From Bog-473 sp963750075 (lineage in GTDB: Bacteria > Actinomycetota > Acidimicrobiia > Acidimicrobiales > RAAP-2), in assembly GCA_963750075.1 (NCBI GenBank), contig CAVVPG010000008.1, forward strand, positions 124,001 through 188,000: 64,000 nucleotides of DNA, written 5' to 3'. Position numbers and translations under genes: made by a program. Positions within the stretch are counted from its first letter, which is position 1. Each line of letters starts with the position of its first letter. A model generated the notes under the pieces. The model worked only from the letters and a program-made list of their open reading frames with translations, had not been told where the DNA came from and did no database searches. Below are positions 24,263-33,553 of the stretch, one piece after another.

Positions 24263-25698
24263 AAGCGCCGGGTCAGCCGGCGGAACTTCCAGGTGTGGTC
24301 CGGCCACAGCGTCGTGTTGCGACCCTGGTGGTCCAGGTACCAGCTGCCGCAGCCGCCCTCCACCCACACCGAGTGCGCGAGCCGGGCCTGGAGCCGCTCG
24401 TTGTAGCGTCGCTGTACGCTGGGCTTCACCTCGACCACGCGCACGCCCGGACGCTCCATGAACGAGAGCGCGCTGGCGACATAGTTGATGTGCGACTCGA
24501 TCATGTAGATCATGGAGTTGTGGGCCAGCGTCGAGTTGGGCCCGATCATCAAGAACAGGTTGGGGAAGCCGGCCACGGTCGAGCCGGCATAGGCCTGGGT
24601 GCCCTGTGTCTTCCAGACCTCCGAGAGCCGCGCGCCGTCACGGCCGACGATGTGGTCGGCGTAGGGCGGCTCGGCCGCCTCGAAGCCGGTGCCCATGATC
24701 ACCGCGTCGACGGGGCGGGCGATGCCGTCCTGACCCACCACCTCATGAGCGGTGAACGAGGCCACCGGTGACTCCACCAGCTCGACGTTGGGCCGCAGGA
24801 GCGAGGGGTAGTAGTCGTCGGAGAGCAGCATGCGCTTGCACCCGGGCTCGTAGTCGGGGGTGAGCTTGGCCCGAAGGGCCTCGTCGGGCACCTGCTTGGC
24901 GAGGTAGGCGAGCGCCGTCTTCCGCACGGCGGCCTTGCGGCGTGCGCCGTTGCCGACGAAGACGGACAGCAGCGTCTCGAACATGGCGTAGATGCGCAGC
25001 CGCGACAGGCGCTGGAGGGCGGGCACCTTGCGGTAGAGCGCCCTGCGCAGACGGGAGACGGCGCGGTCGCGCCGGGGCACGATCCACGGCGGCGTGCGCT
25101 GGTACAGGTAGAGGTGCTCGACGACGGGAGCGATCTGGGGCACGAACTGGATGGCGGACGCCCCCGTCCCCACCACGCACACCCGCTTGCCACTCAGGTC
25201 GAAGCCGTGCTCCCAGCGGGCCGAGTGGAAGACCTTGCCCCGGAAGCTCTCCAGGCCGGGGAAGTCGGGGATGGAGGGCTCGCTCAAGGGGCCGGTCGCC
25301 CACACCAGCACCGGGGCGCGGTACTCGTCGCCCCGCACGGTCCGCACCGTCCAGCGCTGCGCCTGGTCGTCCCAGCGCGCCTCGTCGACCGCCTGCCCGA
25401 AGCGCAGACGCTCCCCCACCTCGAACCGGTCGACACAGGCGCGCATGTAGTCCCAGATCTCGGCCTGGGAGGAGAAGGCACGGGTCCAGTCCGGGTTGAG
25501 GGCGAAGGAGTACGAGTACAGGTTCGACGGCACGTCGCAGGCGGCCCCGGGGTAGGAATTGTCGCGCCAGGTGCCGCCGAGGTCGTTGCCGCGGTCGAGC
25601 ACGACGAAATCGTCGATCCCCATGGAGCGCAGCCGCGCCGCCATCCCGATGCCGGAGAACCCGGCACCGACGATGACGACCCGGTGCTCGTGCGTCAC
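24232..25698 (-). CDS. Flavin-containing monooxygenase, Baeyer-Villiger type
   Basis: 488-aa FAD/NADPH enzyme. First Rossmann motif VVIVGAGFSGIG (residues about 6-17), FRGKVFHSARWEHG fitting the FxGxxxHxxxW fingerprint of Baeyer-Villiger monooxygenases, second dinucleotide motif VCVVGTGASAIQ, and VIMGTGF near the end. GTG 25698 overlaps the stop of the haloalkane dehalogenase (GTGA), so the genes are coupled. Expected to turn a ketone or aldehyde into an ester with O2. A 791-residue open frame that joins it to the dehalogenase is caused by a frameshift, not a real fusion. Confidence 0.92.
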   Translation of the reverse strand: MTHEHRVVIVGAGFSGIGMAARLRSMGIDDFVVLDRGNDLGGTWRDNSYPGAACDVPSNLYSYSFALNPDWTRAFSSQAEIWDYMRACVDRFEVGERLRFGQAVDEARWDDQAQRWTVRTVRGDEYRAPVLVWATGPLSEPSIPDFPGLESFRGKVFHSARWEHGFDLSGKRVCVVGTGASAIQFVPQIAPVVEHLYLYQRTPPWIVPRRDRAVSRLRRALYRKVPALQRLSRLRIYAMFETLLSVFVGNGARRKAAVRKTALAYLAKQVPDEALRAKLTPDYEPGCKRMLLSDDYYPSLLRPNVELVESPVASFTAHEVVGQDGIARPVDAVIMGTGFEAAEPPYADHIVGRDGARLSEVWKTQGTQAYAGSTVAGFPNLFLMIGPNSTLAHNSMIYMIESHINYVASALSFMERPGVRVVEVKPSVQRRYNERLQARLAHSVWVEGGCGSWYLDHQGRNTTLWPDHTWKFRRLTRRFHPGEYTVRA

Positions 25699-26607
25699 AG
25701 GGTCGAAGCGACGAAGGAGGCGACCACCTTGGCCAACTCCTCCCCGCAGTCCTCCTGGAGGAAGTGGCCGCCGCCGACGATCGTCGTGTGGGGCTGTCCC
25801 TGCGCCCCGGTGATCCGCTCCTTGAGGTTGCGGTCCGCGCCCTTGGTGATGGGGTCGCTGTCGCTGAAGGCGCACAGGAAGGGCCGCGTCGAACGCCGCC
25901 AGGCCCACCCAGGCGGCGACGTTGGCGTCGTGGGCCGGGTCGTCGGGCCGCGAGGGCACCAGCATGGGGAAGGCACGCGCCCCCGCCTTGTACGACTCGT
26001 CGGGGAAGGGAGCGTCGTAGGCGGCTTCGACCTCGGGGGGCACGGGTTTGACGCACCCACCCCGCACGATGCCGCCCGTCGGGAACTCGGCGACCTCCTG
26101 GGAGAAGCGCTGCCAGGCGAAGAAGGCCTCGCCCGGGTCGGTGTCGCCGGTGGGCAGGAACGTGTTGGCGGCCACGACGCGGGCGAAGCGATCGGGGTGC
26201 TCCCCCACCAGGCGCAACCCGATGAGCCCGCCCCAGTCCTGTCCGACCAACGTGACGTCACGCAGGTCGAGCCGGTCGAAGAGCAGCTCACGCATCCACT
26301 CGACGTGGCGGGCGAACGTGTAGTCGCCACGCTCGGTCGGCTTGTCGGATCGCCCGAAGCCGACCAGGTCGGGCGCCACGATCTGCAGGCCGGCCGCGGT
26401 CAGGACGGGGATCATCTTGCGGTAGAGGTAGGACCAGGAGGGCTCGCCGTGCATGAGCAGGACGACGGGCGCGGCCGGGTCCCCCTCGCGCAGGTAGTGG
26501 ACCCGCAGCCTGCCGCCCTCCGAGTCGGCGATCTCGGCGTAGTGCGGCTCGAAGTCGTAGCCGGGCAGGTCGGCGAAGCGGTCGTCGGGAGTGCGGATCG
26601 TCTTCAT
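25695..26607 (-). pseudogene. Haloalkane dehalogenase, frameshifted
   Basis: Alpha/beta-hydrolase of the haloalkane dehalogenase family (DhmA-like): LLMHGEPSWSYLYRKMIP (Glu55/Trp58 region), nucleophile Asp124 with halide-binding Trp125 in VGQDWGGLIGLR, then after a frame change PFLCAFSDSDPITKGADRN, GAQGQPHTTIVGGGHFLQEDCGEELA with the catalytic His. Reading shifts near 25889: one extra G in GACGCGGCCC breaks FDRPFLCAFSD. All catalytic residues survive in the two frames, so a sequence error is as likely as inactivation. TAGGCT lies 9 nt before the ATG. Hydrolyses carbon-halogen bonds to alcohols if intact. Confidence 0.85.
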
Positions 26608-26732
26608 GCAGGCGGGAGCCTACGCCGTCGCGTCCCGGGTCGCCCTGACCCGGGGCAGAGGTGCGCCGGGCCGCCGCGGCCCATAGCCTGACGCCCACGT
26701 CACAGAACGCACCCAGTGGGGAGGGAGCCGCC

Positions 26733-27962
26733 ATGGCCATGTCCGACGCCCAGGAGTACGACCCGTTTGCCGCCTTCGACGACGTCGTCGCGGGCACGAC
26801 GAGGGACCCCTACCCGGAGCTGGCGGTCAAGCGCCGCGACACGCCCGTCGCCAAGGGCCTGACGATGTCCCCCGACGCCCTCCCCGAGGGCATCGACGTC
26901 GAGCCGGGGTGGATCGCCTACCGCTACGAGGACTGCTCACGCATCCTGCGGGACGCCAAGACGTTCACCTCCACCGGTTACGACTCCAGCATCGGCATGG
27001 TGATGGGTCACATGATCCTCGGCATGGACGACCCCGAGCACCGCACGCACCGCAACCTGGTGGCCCACGCGTTCCGCGAGAAGGCACTGGCGCGCTGGGA
27101 GCCCGAGTTCATCGGCCCGATCATCGACGACCTGATCGACCGCTTTGCCGCCGACGGCCGGGCCGACCTGGTGCGCCAGCTGACCTTCGAGTTCCCCGTG
27201 CGGGTGATCGCCCGGCTGCTCGGGCTCCCAGAAGAGGACTTCCCGCAGTTCCAGCGCTGGTCGGTGGAGCTCATCGGGCTGGTGGCCGACATCGAGCGCG
27301 GGCTGGCCGCCTCGGAGTCGCTGCGCGAGTACTTCGCCGCCGTGGTGGCCGAGCGGAGGGCCCGGCCGGCCGACGACGTCATCAGCGACCTCGTCTCGGC
27401 CGAGGTGGACGGCGAGAAGCTGACCGACGAGGCGATCTACTCCTTCCTGCGCCTCCTGCTGCCGGCCGGGGCCGAGACCACCTACCGTTCGTCGGGCAAC
27501 CTCCTGTTCCTGCTGCTCACGCACCCCGAGCAGCTCGAGGCGGTGCGGGAGGACCGCTCGCTGTTGCCCCAGGCCATTGAGGAGGGCCTGCGCTGCGAAC
27601 CACCCCTGCTCTCCATCAACCGGACCACCACGTGCGAGGTGGAGCTGAGCGGTGTCACCATCGGCCCCGGGGAGAGCATCACGCCGCACATCGGCTCGGC
27701 CAACCACGACGAGACCCGCTGGGCGGACCCCGAGACCTTCGACATCTTCCGGCCCGCCATCCCGCACATCGCGTTCGCGCACGGACCCCACATGTGCCTG
27801 GGCATGCACCTGGCGCGGCTCGAGACGCGGGCGCTCCTGAACCGCGTCCTGGACCGCCTCCCCGCGCTCGCCCTCGACGCCGGCGGCACCGACCCCTACA
27901 TCCGGGGCGACGTGTTCCGCTCCCCCACCGCGCTGCCCGTGACGTTCCGCGTCGCGGTGTGA
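26733..27962 (+). CDS. Cytochrome P450
   Basis: 409-aa P450 from ATG 26733 with GGGGAGGGAG just upstream. I-helix LLLPAGAETTYRSSG, ExxR in EEGLRCEPP, heme loop FAHGPHMCLGMHLARLETR. The loop has FAHGPHxC instead of the usual FGxGxHxC, still within family variation. DDPEHRTHRNLVAHAFREKAL is the C-helix. Stop overlaps the next gene (GTGA), so it is co-translated with a heme-binding beta-barrel protein. Divergent from the dehalogenase/monooxygenase pair. Substrate unknown. Confidence 0.93.
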   Translation: MAMSDAQEYDPFAAFDDVVAGTTRDPYPELAVKRRDTPVAKGLTMSPDALPEGIDVEPGWIAYRYEDCSRILRDAKTFTSTGYDSSIGMVMGHMILGMDDPEHRTHRNLVAHAFREKALARWEPEFIGPIIDDLIDRFAADGRADLVRQLTFEFPVRVIARLLGLPEEDFPQFQRWSVELIGLVADIERGLAASESLREYFAAVVAERRARPADDVISDLVSAEVDGEKLTDEAIYSFLRLLLPAGAETTYRSSGNLLFLLLTHPEQLEAVREDRSLLPQAIEEGLRCEPPLLSINRTTTCEVELSGVTIGPGESITPHIGSANHDETRWADPETFDIFRPAIPHIAFAHGPHMCLGMHLARLETRALLNRVLDRLPALALDAGGTDPYIRGDVFRSPTALPVTFRVAV

Positions 27963-28588
27963 CGTTTCCCGAGGACGTCTTCAGCGAACCGGAACCCGAT
28001 CCGGACACGCTCGCCAATCTCGGCCCGCTGCGCCGGTTGGCCGGGTCATGGACCGGCGCCAAGGGCGTCGACCTGCACCCTGTCGTCGACGGCACCGAAC
28101 AGGACGCCTACGTCGAGACCTCCGTGCTGACCCCCATCGACGCGCAGACCAACGGGCCCCAACTCCTCTACGGGCTGCACTATCACACGCGCATCACCAA
28201 GCCCGGCGAGATCGAGGCGTTCCACGACCAGACCGGCTACTGGCTGTGGGAGCCGGCGACGGGGAAGGTGCTCCTCACCGTGGCCATCCCCCGGGGGCAG
28301 GTGGCCATGGCCGGTGGCACCGCCACCGCGGACGCGACGAGGTTCGAGGTGTCGGCTCGATGCGGCGACCCGAACTTCGGCATCATCACCAATCCGTTCC
28401 TCGACTACGCCTTCCACACCGAGTCGTTCACCATGACCGTCACCGTCACGTCGGACGACGAGTGGTCGTATCACCAGGATACGGTCCTGGACGTGCACGG
28501 TGGGGACGGCCCGTTCCACCACACGGACCACAACATCCTCACCCGGGCGGCGCCGCCGGTCCCCAACCCGATGGCTCAGGCGACCTGA
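27959..28588 (+). CDS. Heme-binding beta-barrel (nitrobindin/THAP4-like) family protein
   Basis: 209-aa FABP-like beta-barrel: LGPLRRLAGSWTGAKGVDLHP (first helix/strand with the xGxW pattern), LLYGLHYHTRI, FHDQTGYWLWEPATGKVLLTVAIPRGQVAMAGG and the C-terminal HHTDHNILTRA. Nitrobindin-like proteins bind heme b with a C-terminal His and act on NO or peroxynitrite; this one is longer than the 160-aa core. Its GTG lies inside the P450 stop, an unusual pairing of a heme enzyme with a heme-binding barrel. 13-nt convergent overlap with rpiA. Confidence 0.75.
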   Translation: MTFPEDVFSEPEPDPDTLANLGPLRRLAGSWTGAKGVDLHPVVDGTEQDAYVETSVLTPIDAQTNGPQLLYGLHYHTRITKPGEIEAFHDQTGYWLWEPATGKVLLTVAIPRGQVAMAGGTATADATRFEVSARCGDPNFGIITNPFLDYAFHTESFTMTVTVTSDDEWSYHQDTVLDVHGGDGPFHHTDHNILTRAAPPVPNPMAQAT

Positions 28589-29226
28589 CGCACCTCCACC
28601 TCGTCGCCCCGCGCGATGAGGACGGTGCTGACCATCGACGGCGCGAACAGGCCGTGGGAGACGACGCCGGGGACGGCGTCGAGCCACGCCGCCAGCTGCG
28701 CCGGGTCCCCGATGTCACCGCGGTAGTCGGCCAGGACGCCGCCGTCGGGGGTGGGCGGCGCGTCGCGGCGCGTCGCCTCCTCCAGCGCGTGGAGGGTGGC
28801 CGTCAGCCCGAAGGCAATGAGCTCGAGCGGAACGGGGGGATGCAGCGACTCGACCGGCTTGTCGGACGAGACGATGACCACGAAGCGATCGGCCGCGGCG
28901 GCCACGATCCGTTCCCGGGTGTGTGCGCCTCCCCCTCCCTTGACCAACCAGCCGGCCGGATCCACCTGGTCGGCCCCGTCGATGGCGAGGTCGAGCCGCT
29001 CGATCCCGGAGAACGGCCGCACCTCGAGGCCCTGGGCGGCGGCGAGCTCGGCCGTCGCCGGGGAGGTGGCAACGCAGGTGATCGAGAGGTGGCGCCGCCC
29101 CAGCGCGGGGACGAGCTCGGCCACGGTGGAACCCGTCCCGAGGCCAACCCGCATCCCGTCCTCGACGAGTGCCGCGGCGGCCAGCGCCGCAGCGCGCTTC
29201 TCGGCCGGGATGTCGGGAGCCGTCAC
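28576..29226 (-). CDS. rpiA: Ribose-5-phosphate isomerase A
   Basis: 216-aa RpiA interconverting ribose-5-P and ribulose-5-P. Motifs: GLGTGSTVAELV (phosphate loop), DGADQVDPAGWLVKGGGGAHTRERIV with the catalytic Asp and Lys, and DKPVESL. Length equals the family norm. A single gene with convergent neighbour on one side and 13 nt to the acyl-CoA dehydrogenase gene on the other. Confidence 0.95.
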   Translation of the reverse strand: MTAPDIPAEKRAAALAAAALVEDGMRVGLGTGSTVAELVPALGRRHLSITCVATSPATAELAAAQGLEVRPFSGIERLDLAIDGADQVDPAGWLVKGGGGAHTRERIVAAAADRFVVIVSSDKPVESLHPPVPLELIAFGLTATLHALEEATRRDAPPTPDGGVLADYRGDIGDPAQLAAWLDAVPGVVSHGLFAPSMVSTVLIARGDEVEVRQVA

Positions 29227-29239
29227 GACCGGGACCCGC

Positions 29240-30430
29240 TCAGCTGCGCGGGACGTCCTTCCAGGGCAACTCCTTGTCGGCGCGGACGTCGCCGGGGAGG
29301 CCGAGCACGCGCTCGCCGAGGATGTTGCGCATGACCTCCGACGTGCCGCCCTCGATGGAGTTGGCGCGCACCCGCAGGAACATCTTGCGCACGTCCGGCG
29401 AGCTCATGCCGACGAGGTCCGGCCGGAGCATGGGGTAGCCCGCCGGGAACAGCATGGCGTCGCTGCCGAGCAGGTCCATACACAGGTCGTACACGCGCTT
29501 GTTCTCCTCGGCGAAGGCCAACTTGGCCACCGAGCCTTCGGGACCCGGCGTGCCGGCCTTGCGCGTCTGCGCCGCCCGCATGTTGGTCATGGAGTACGCC
29601 TCGCTACGGATGTAGCTCGACACCACCCGGTCGCGCAGCGCGAGGGCGTGGGGGGAGGTGTCCCCCTTCCAACGCTCCTTCCAGATCCGGATGGCCTCGG
29701 CGACGGGGCCGCCACCCCGGCGGCTGACCGCGCCGCCGATGGAGACGCGCTCGTTCATGAGCGTCGTCACGGCCACGTGCCATCCGTCACCCTCACCCCC
29801 GAGACGTGCACCGTCGGGCATGCGCACGTCGGTGAAGAACACCTCGTTGAACTCCGCCTCGCCGGTGATCTGGAACAGCGGCCGCACCTCGACCCCGGGC
29901 GCCTTCATGTCGACGAGGAACGCCGTCATCCCCTTGTGCTTGGGCACGTCGGGGTTCGTGCGCGCCACGATCAGCCCGAAGGACGAGACGTGGGCGAGCG
30001 TCGTCCACACCTTCTGCCCGTTGAGCATCCACTCGTCACCGTCACGCTCGGCCCGGGTCGACAGCCCGGCGACATCGGAGCCGGCGCCCGGCTCGCTGAA
30101 GAGCTGGCACCAGACCTCCTCGCTGGTGAAGAGCGGGCGCAGGTAGCGCTCCTTCTGCTCCGGCGTCCCGTGGGTGACGATGGTGGGAGCGCACATGCCG
30201 TAGCCGATGGGGTTGCGCGTCCCCGCCGCCGGTGCGCCGCCCTCGTGCAGGCGCGCCTGGGCGCGCTGGTGGTCCCTCGGCGTCAGGCCGAGGCCACCGT
30301 TGCCGGGTGGGAAGTGGACCCACGCCAGGCCGCGGTCGAACTGTTCCCCCAGGAACTGCTGCGCCGGCGTGGTGGAGGGCGGGAAGTCGGCCAGCAGGCC
30401 GTCAACCAGTTCGTCGACGTTCGCACTCAT
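29240..30430 (-). CDS. Acyl-CoA dehydrogenase
   Basis: 396-aa flavoprotein of the ACAD superfamily. Visible blocks are MCAPTIVTHGTPEQKERYL, CQLFSEPGAGSDVAGLSTRAERDGDEWMLNGQKVWTT (FAD and substrate loop) and a C-terminal RANSIEGGTSEVMRNILGERVLGLP where the catalytic Glu region is expected. TAGGGT (30437-30442) sits 6 nt before the ATG at 30430, indicating leaderless transcription. Close to the steroid/fatty-acid FadE-type enzymes of actinobacteria; chain specificity unknown. Confidence 0.93.
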   Translation of the reverse strand: MSANVDELVDGLLADFPPSTTPAQQFLGEQFDRGLAWVHFPPGNGGLGLTPRDHQRAQARLHEGGAPAAGTRNPIGYGMCAPTIVTHGTPEQKERYLRPLFTSEEVWCQLFSEPGAGSDVAGLSTRAERDGDEWMLNGQKVWTTLAHVSSFGLIVARTNPDVPKHKGMTAFLVDMKAPGVEVRPLFQITGEAEFNEVFFTDVRMPDGARLGGEGDGWHVAVTTLMNERVSIGGAVSRRGGGPVAEAIRIWKERWKGDTSPHALALRDRVVSSYIRSEAYSMTNMRAAQTRKAGTPGPEGSVAKLAFAEENKRVYDLCMDLLGSDAMLFPAGYPMLRPDLVGMSSPDVRKMFLRVRANSIEGGTSEVMRNILGERVLGLPGDVRADKELPWKDVPRS

Positions 30431-30549
30431 GCTCGCACCCTATAGCGTGCTCTCGTGCGGGCACCTGCTCACTCACGACTGTTCCGGCTGCCTGACAGCG
30501 ACGCCGGCGCGGCCACCGGCCCGGGCGCCGGGAAGGGAGCCCGGGGGGC

Positions 30550-31446
30550 GTGACGTCATCTGTGACCCTCCCCGACTCGAGGGTGCTTGCCTACGAGGAG
30601 TACGGCGACCCCGCCGGGTTCCCCGTGTTCAGCTTCCACGGGGGGCTGAGCTCCCGCCTGGACGCGGCGCCCGCCCACGAGGCCGCCGTGGCCAAGAGCG
30701 TGCGGCTCGTCTCGCCCGACCGCCCCGGCATCGGGCTCTCCACCTACCAGGCGGGGCGCCGCCTGCTCGACTGGCCGAACGACGTCACCCGGCTCGCCGA
30801 CGCGCTGGGCATCGACCGCTTCGCCGTCATGGGCTGGTCGGCCGGCGGGCCCTACGCCGCGGTCTGCGCCGCCAAGATGCAGCGCCGCGTCACGGCCGTC
30901 GCACTGCTCTCCAGCTCGGTGCCGCTCGACCTCTACGGCACCACCAGCGGCCTCACCGTGGAGGACCGGACGCTCCTCGTGCTCTCGCGGCGTGCGCCGT
31001 GGCTGGCGTCTGCGGTGATCAAGGCCAGCCTGGTCAGCGCCAGCAATGCCAGGCTGCTCCGCGCTGCGATGCGCGCGTTCCCGCCCGCCGACCGGACCAT
31101 CCTCACCGAATGGGGGCCGCCCGACCATGCCCTGGCCTTCGTGCGCGAAGCCGTGCACCAGGGGACCGAGGGCTGCGTCCAGGACTACCGGATCTTCGGC
31201 GACCCCTGGGGCTTCGACCTCGAGGAGATCGCGGTCCCCGTCCAGATCTGGGAGGGTGCCGACGACAACACGGGTCCGCCCGGCTACCGCGACTTCCTCC
31301 AGGCGCACATCCCCCACGCCACGGTGACGGTCGTGCCGGGCGAAGGTCACCTGTCGCTGCTACCCCATCAGGCGCCGGCCATCTTCGCCGCACTGCTCGG
31401 CGGCGACCACAACGCCGAGTCGACGGCGCGGTGGAACGTGGGGTAG
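30550..31446 (+). CDS. Alpha/beta hydrolase
   Basis: 298-aa alpha/beta-hydrolase: oxyanion SFHGGLSSR, nucleophile elbow GWSAGGPYAA (Ser), acid GADDNTGPPGY, and catalytic His in VPGEGHLSLL. GTG 30550. The divergent acyl-CoA dehydrogenase starts about 120 bp away. The 3' end overlaps the convergent oxidoreductase gene by 79 nt. Substrate unknown. Confidence 0.88.
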   Translation: MTSSVTLPDSRVLAYEEYGDPAGFPVFSFHGGLSSRLDAAPAHEAAVAKSVRLVSPDRPGIGLSTYQAGRRLLDWPNDVTRLADALGIDRFAVMGWSAGGPYAAVCAAKMQRRVTAVALLSSSVPLDLYGTTSGLTVEDRTLLVLSRRAPWLASAVIKASLVSASNARLLRAAMRAFPPADRTILTEWGPPDHALAFVREAVHQGTEGCVQDYRIFGDPWGFDLEEIAVPVQIWEGADDNTGPPGYRDFLQAHIPHATVTVVPGEGHLSLLPHQAPAIFAALLGGDHNAESTARWNVG

Positions 31447-32732
31447 GCGAAGATCATGCTGCGCAGGGTCTCGAGCGGGACCCGCGCGTGGACCGCGAGC
31501 GCGAGGAGCCCGAGCACCTCACCCCCCGTCGGCCCCATGGAGGTCGCGCCGACGAGCACACCGTCGCGGGCGACGAGCTTCACGAAGCCCTCGCCGCGGT
31601 GGATCCAGCCGCGGGTCGATGCCGCGATCGACTCGTCGAAGACCGTCACCTCGCCACCCTCGGCGCGGGCCTGCGCCTCGGTCAGGCCCACGGAGCCGAT
31701 CTCGGGGTCGGTGAACGTCACGCGCGGCAGGGCACGGTAGTCCGCCTCGGGCAGCGGATCGCCGAGGATGTCGGCCACGCAGAGCCGGGCCTGGTACACG
31801 GCGACATGGGTGAAGGCGCCCTTCGCGGTGATGTCGCCGACGGCCCACACCCCCGACTGCACGCGCATCCGGCCGTCGACCGGGAGGCCGCGCCCGGTCT
31901 CGTCGAGCCCGAGGGCGCCGACGCCGAGGCCGGCGAGGTCGCTCCGGCGCCCCGTGGCGACCAGCATCCGGTCGGCGCTGAGGGTGGTCCCGCCGGCCAG
32001 GTGCACGGCGGCCCCGCCCTCGCCGAACGGCTCGACGCCCGTGATCGACACACCCGTGTGCACCCCCATCCCCTCACGCCGCAGCACCTCGGAGATCAGC
32101 GCCGAGGCCTCCGGCTCCTCGGGGGCGACCAACCGGTCGGCCATCTCGACGATGGTCACCTCCGTACCGAAGCGCGCCATGGCCTGGCCGATCTCGAGAC
32201 CGATGGCGCCACCGCCGACGATCAACAGCGAGGCAGGCACCTCCTCCGCCGCGATGGCCTCCCGGTTCGTCCAGTGCGGCACCGCTTCGAACATCGGCGG
32301 CACCCAGGCGCGGGCCCCGGCCGCCAGCACGAGTGCCCGGCGCGCCGTGATCGCGTCGCCGTCCACCTCGACCGATGCCGGGCCGGTGACGCGGGCACGG
32401 CCGCGGACGAGGCGGCCGCCCTTGCCCTCGAAGCGTTGTGCCGCGACCGTGTCGTCCCACGAGTCGGTGGCCTCGAGCCGGATGCGGCCCGCCACCGGCG
32501 CCCAGTCCGGCGTCACCACCGACGAGCCCGCCATGCCCGGGATGCGGCGCGCCTCGGCGAGGAGGTCGGCGGCGCGGACGATCATTTTGGAGGGGATGCA
32601 CCCCCAGTAGGGGCATTCGCCGCCCACCAGCTCCGCCTCGATCCCCGCCACCTCGAGGCCGGCTTCGGCCAGCTCGCCGGCGACCTGCTCCCCGCCCGGG
32701 CCCAGGCCGACGACGATCGCATCGACTTCCAC
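31368..32732 (-). CDS. Pyridine nucleotide-disulfide oxidoreductase
   Basis: 454-aa FAD protein of the dihydrolipoyl dehydrogenase/mercuric reductase class. FAD motif VVGLGPGGEQVAGELAEAG, redox-active pair in GGECPYWGCIPSKM, NAD motif LLIVGGGAIGLEIGQAMARFG, VWAVGDITAKGAFTHVA, and a C-terminal dimer domain with AYPTFHRAVDSAL. That domain has the HP-like His only as AYPTFHR, so it is not a standard lipoamide dehydrogenase; the ECPYWGC form is frequent in actinobacterial paralogues of unknown substrate. GTG 32732, 5 nt after the upstream stop. Confidence 0.88.
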   Translation of the reverse strand: MEVDAIVVGLGPGGEQVAGELAEAGLEVAGIEAELVGGECPYWGCIPSKMIVRAADLLAEARRIPGMAGSSVVTPDWAPVAGRIRLEATDSWDDTVAAQRFEGKGGRLVRGRARVTGPASVEVDGDAITARRALVLAAGARAWVPPMFEAVPHWTNREAIAAEEVPASLLIVGGGAIGLEIGQAMARFGTEVTIVEMADRLVAPEEPEASALISEVLRREGMGVHTGVSITGVEPFGEGGAAVHLAGGTTLSADRMLVATGRRSDLAGLGVGALGLDETGRGLPVDGRMRVQSGVWAVGDITAKGAFTHVAVYQARLCVADILGDPLPEADYRALPRVTFTDPEIGSVGLTEAQARAEGGEVTVFDESIAASTRGWIHRGEGFVKLVARDGVLVGATSMGPTGGEVLGLLALAVHARVPLETLRSMIFAYPTFHRAVDSALWSPPSSAAKMAGA

Positions 32733-32737
32733 CGGAG

Positions 32738-33553
32738 CTACAGCTGGGCCCAGTTGGTGATCTGCACGGGGGCCACGATCGGCGTGCCCACGTCGAGCTG
32801 GATCTGGTAGTGGTCGCCGAGCGGAAGGTCGCGCGGGTCGCCGGTGTAGATGCCCGCCTTCTTGCCCGGGGAGGTGAAGAACACGGTCACCTTGCCCGTC
32901 GCAGGCCCGACCTGGGTCGTGCTGAGCGGGACACCCCACTCGTCGAAGAACTGGCCGAGGGTGAAGCTCTGCGTCGTGCTGGGCGACTCGATGTGGACGA
33001 TCCCGTCGTATGCGTGCACGTGAAGCCAGTAGAAGCAGGTCCCCGTCGAGACGAAGGGGCCCTGCGGGGTCGCGGTCGCACTGAAGCCGGGGATGCCGAT
33101 GCCGTAGGGGATCACCCGGGCCTGGCCGTTCACGAAGATGGTGAGGTGCGTGTGCACGTGGACGACCGTCTGCTCACCGGCCTCGCACTGCACCCCGTCG
33201 ATCGCCTGCCCGGTGGCCGAGTTGAGGAGCGTCGCCAGCTTCGGTCCGCTCGGCACCGGTATCCCCTCGGGTCCCGCCGAGCCGGCCGGCGGCTTCACCC
33301 AGGTGGACGACATGGAAGCCGGGATGGCCTCGAGTGGGACGTGCGGGTTCTTGAACTGGGCCTGCACGCTGCCCGAGCCGCCGCCGCTCACCTGGGTGAT
33401 GATCACGACCGCGATGGCGACGACGGCGAGGACGCCCCCCACCCGGATGCCGATGCGCGTCCGCTTGCGTCGCAGCTCGGCGCGGCGCTTCTCCTCGGCC
33501 CGGCGCTGGTTCTCGGATCTGCGCTGGGCTTTCGACTGCTTCCCACTGGTCAT
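32738..33553 (-). CDS. Membrane-anchored protein with HVHTHL / LHVHAYDG domain
   Basis: 271 aa. A highly charged cytoplasmic N-terminus (KQSKAQRRSENQRRAEEKRRAEL) leads to one membrane helix (about residues 37-58) and an extracytoplasmic domain. Key motifs are VVHVHTHLTIFVNGQ, CFYWLHVHAYDGIVHIESPS and FTLGQFFDEWGVPL. Related domains recur in actinobacterial exported proteins; the His pattern suggests metal (perhaps copper) binding, but no function is known to me. ATG 33553 overlaps the preceding stop (ATGA), and 5 nt separate its end from the oxidoreductase gene, so all three are coupled. Confidence 0.75.
   Translation of the reverse strand: MTSGKQSKAQRRSENQRRAEEKRRAELRRKRTRIGIRVGGVLAVVAIAVVIITQVSGGGSGSVQAQFKNPHVPLEAIPASMSSTWVKPPAGSAGPEGIPVPSGPKLATLLNSATGQAIDGVQCEAGEQTVVHVHTHLTIFVNGQARVIPYGIGIPGFSATATPQGPFVSTGTCFYWLHVHAYDGIVHIESPSTTQSFTLGQFFDEWGVPLSTTQVGPATGKVTVFFTSPGKKAGIYTGDPRDLPLGDHYQIQLDVGTPIVAPVQITNWAQL

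Noticed and set aside
24232..26607. 791-residue apparent fusion of a hydrolase and a flavin monooxygenase
   Set aside because: The join is made of shifted-frame sequence (RLQRQRPHHQGRG...). The true dehalogenase end lies in another frame and the monooxygenase starts at GTG 25698.
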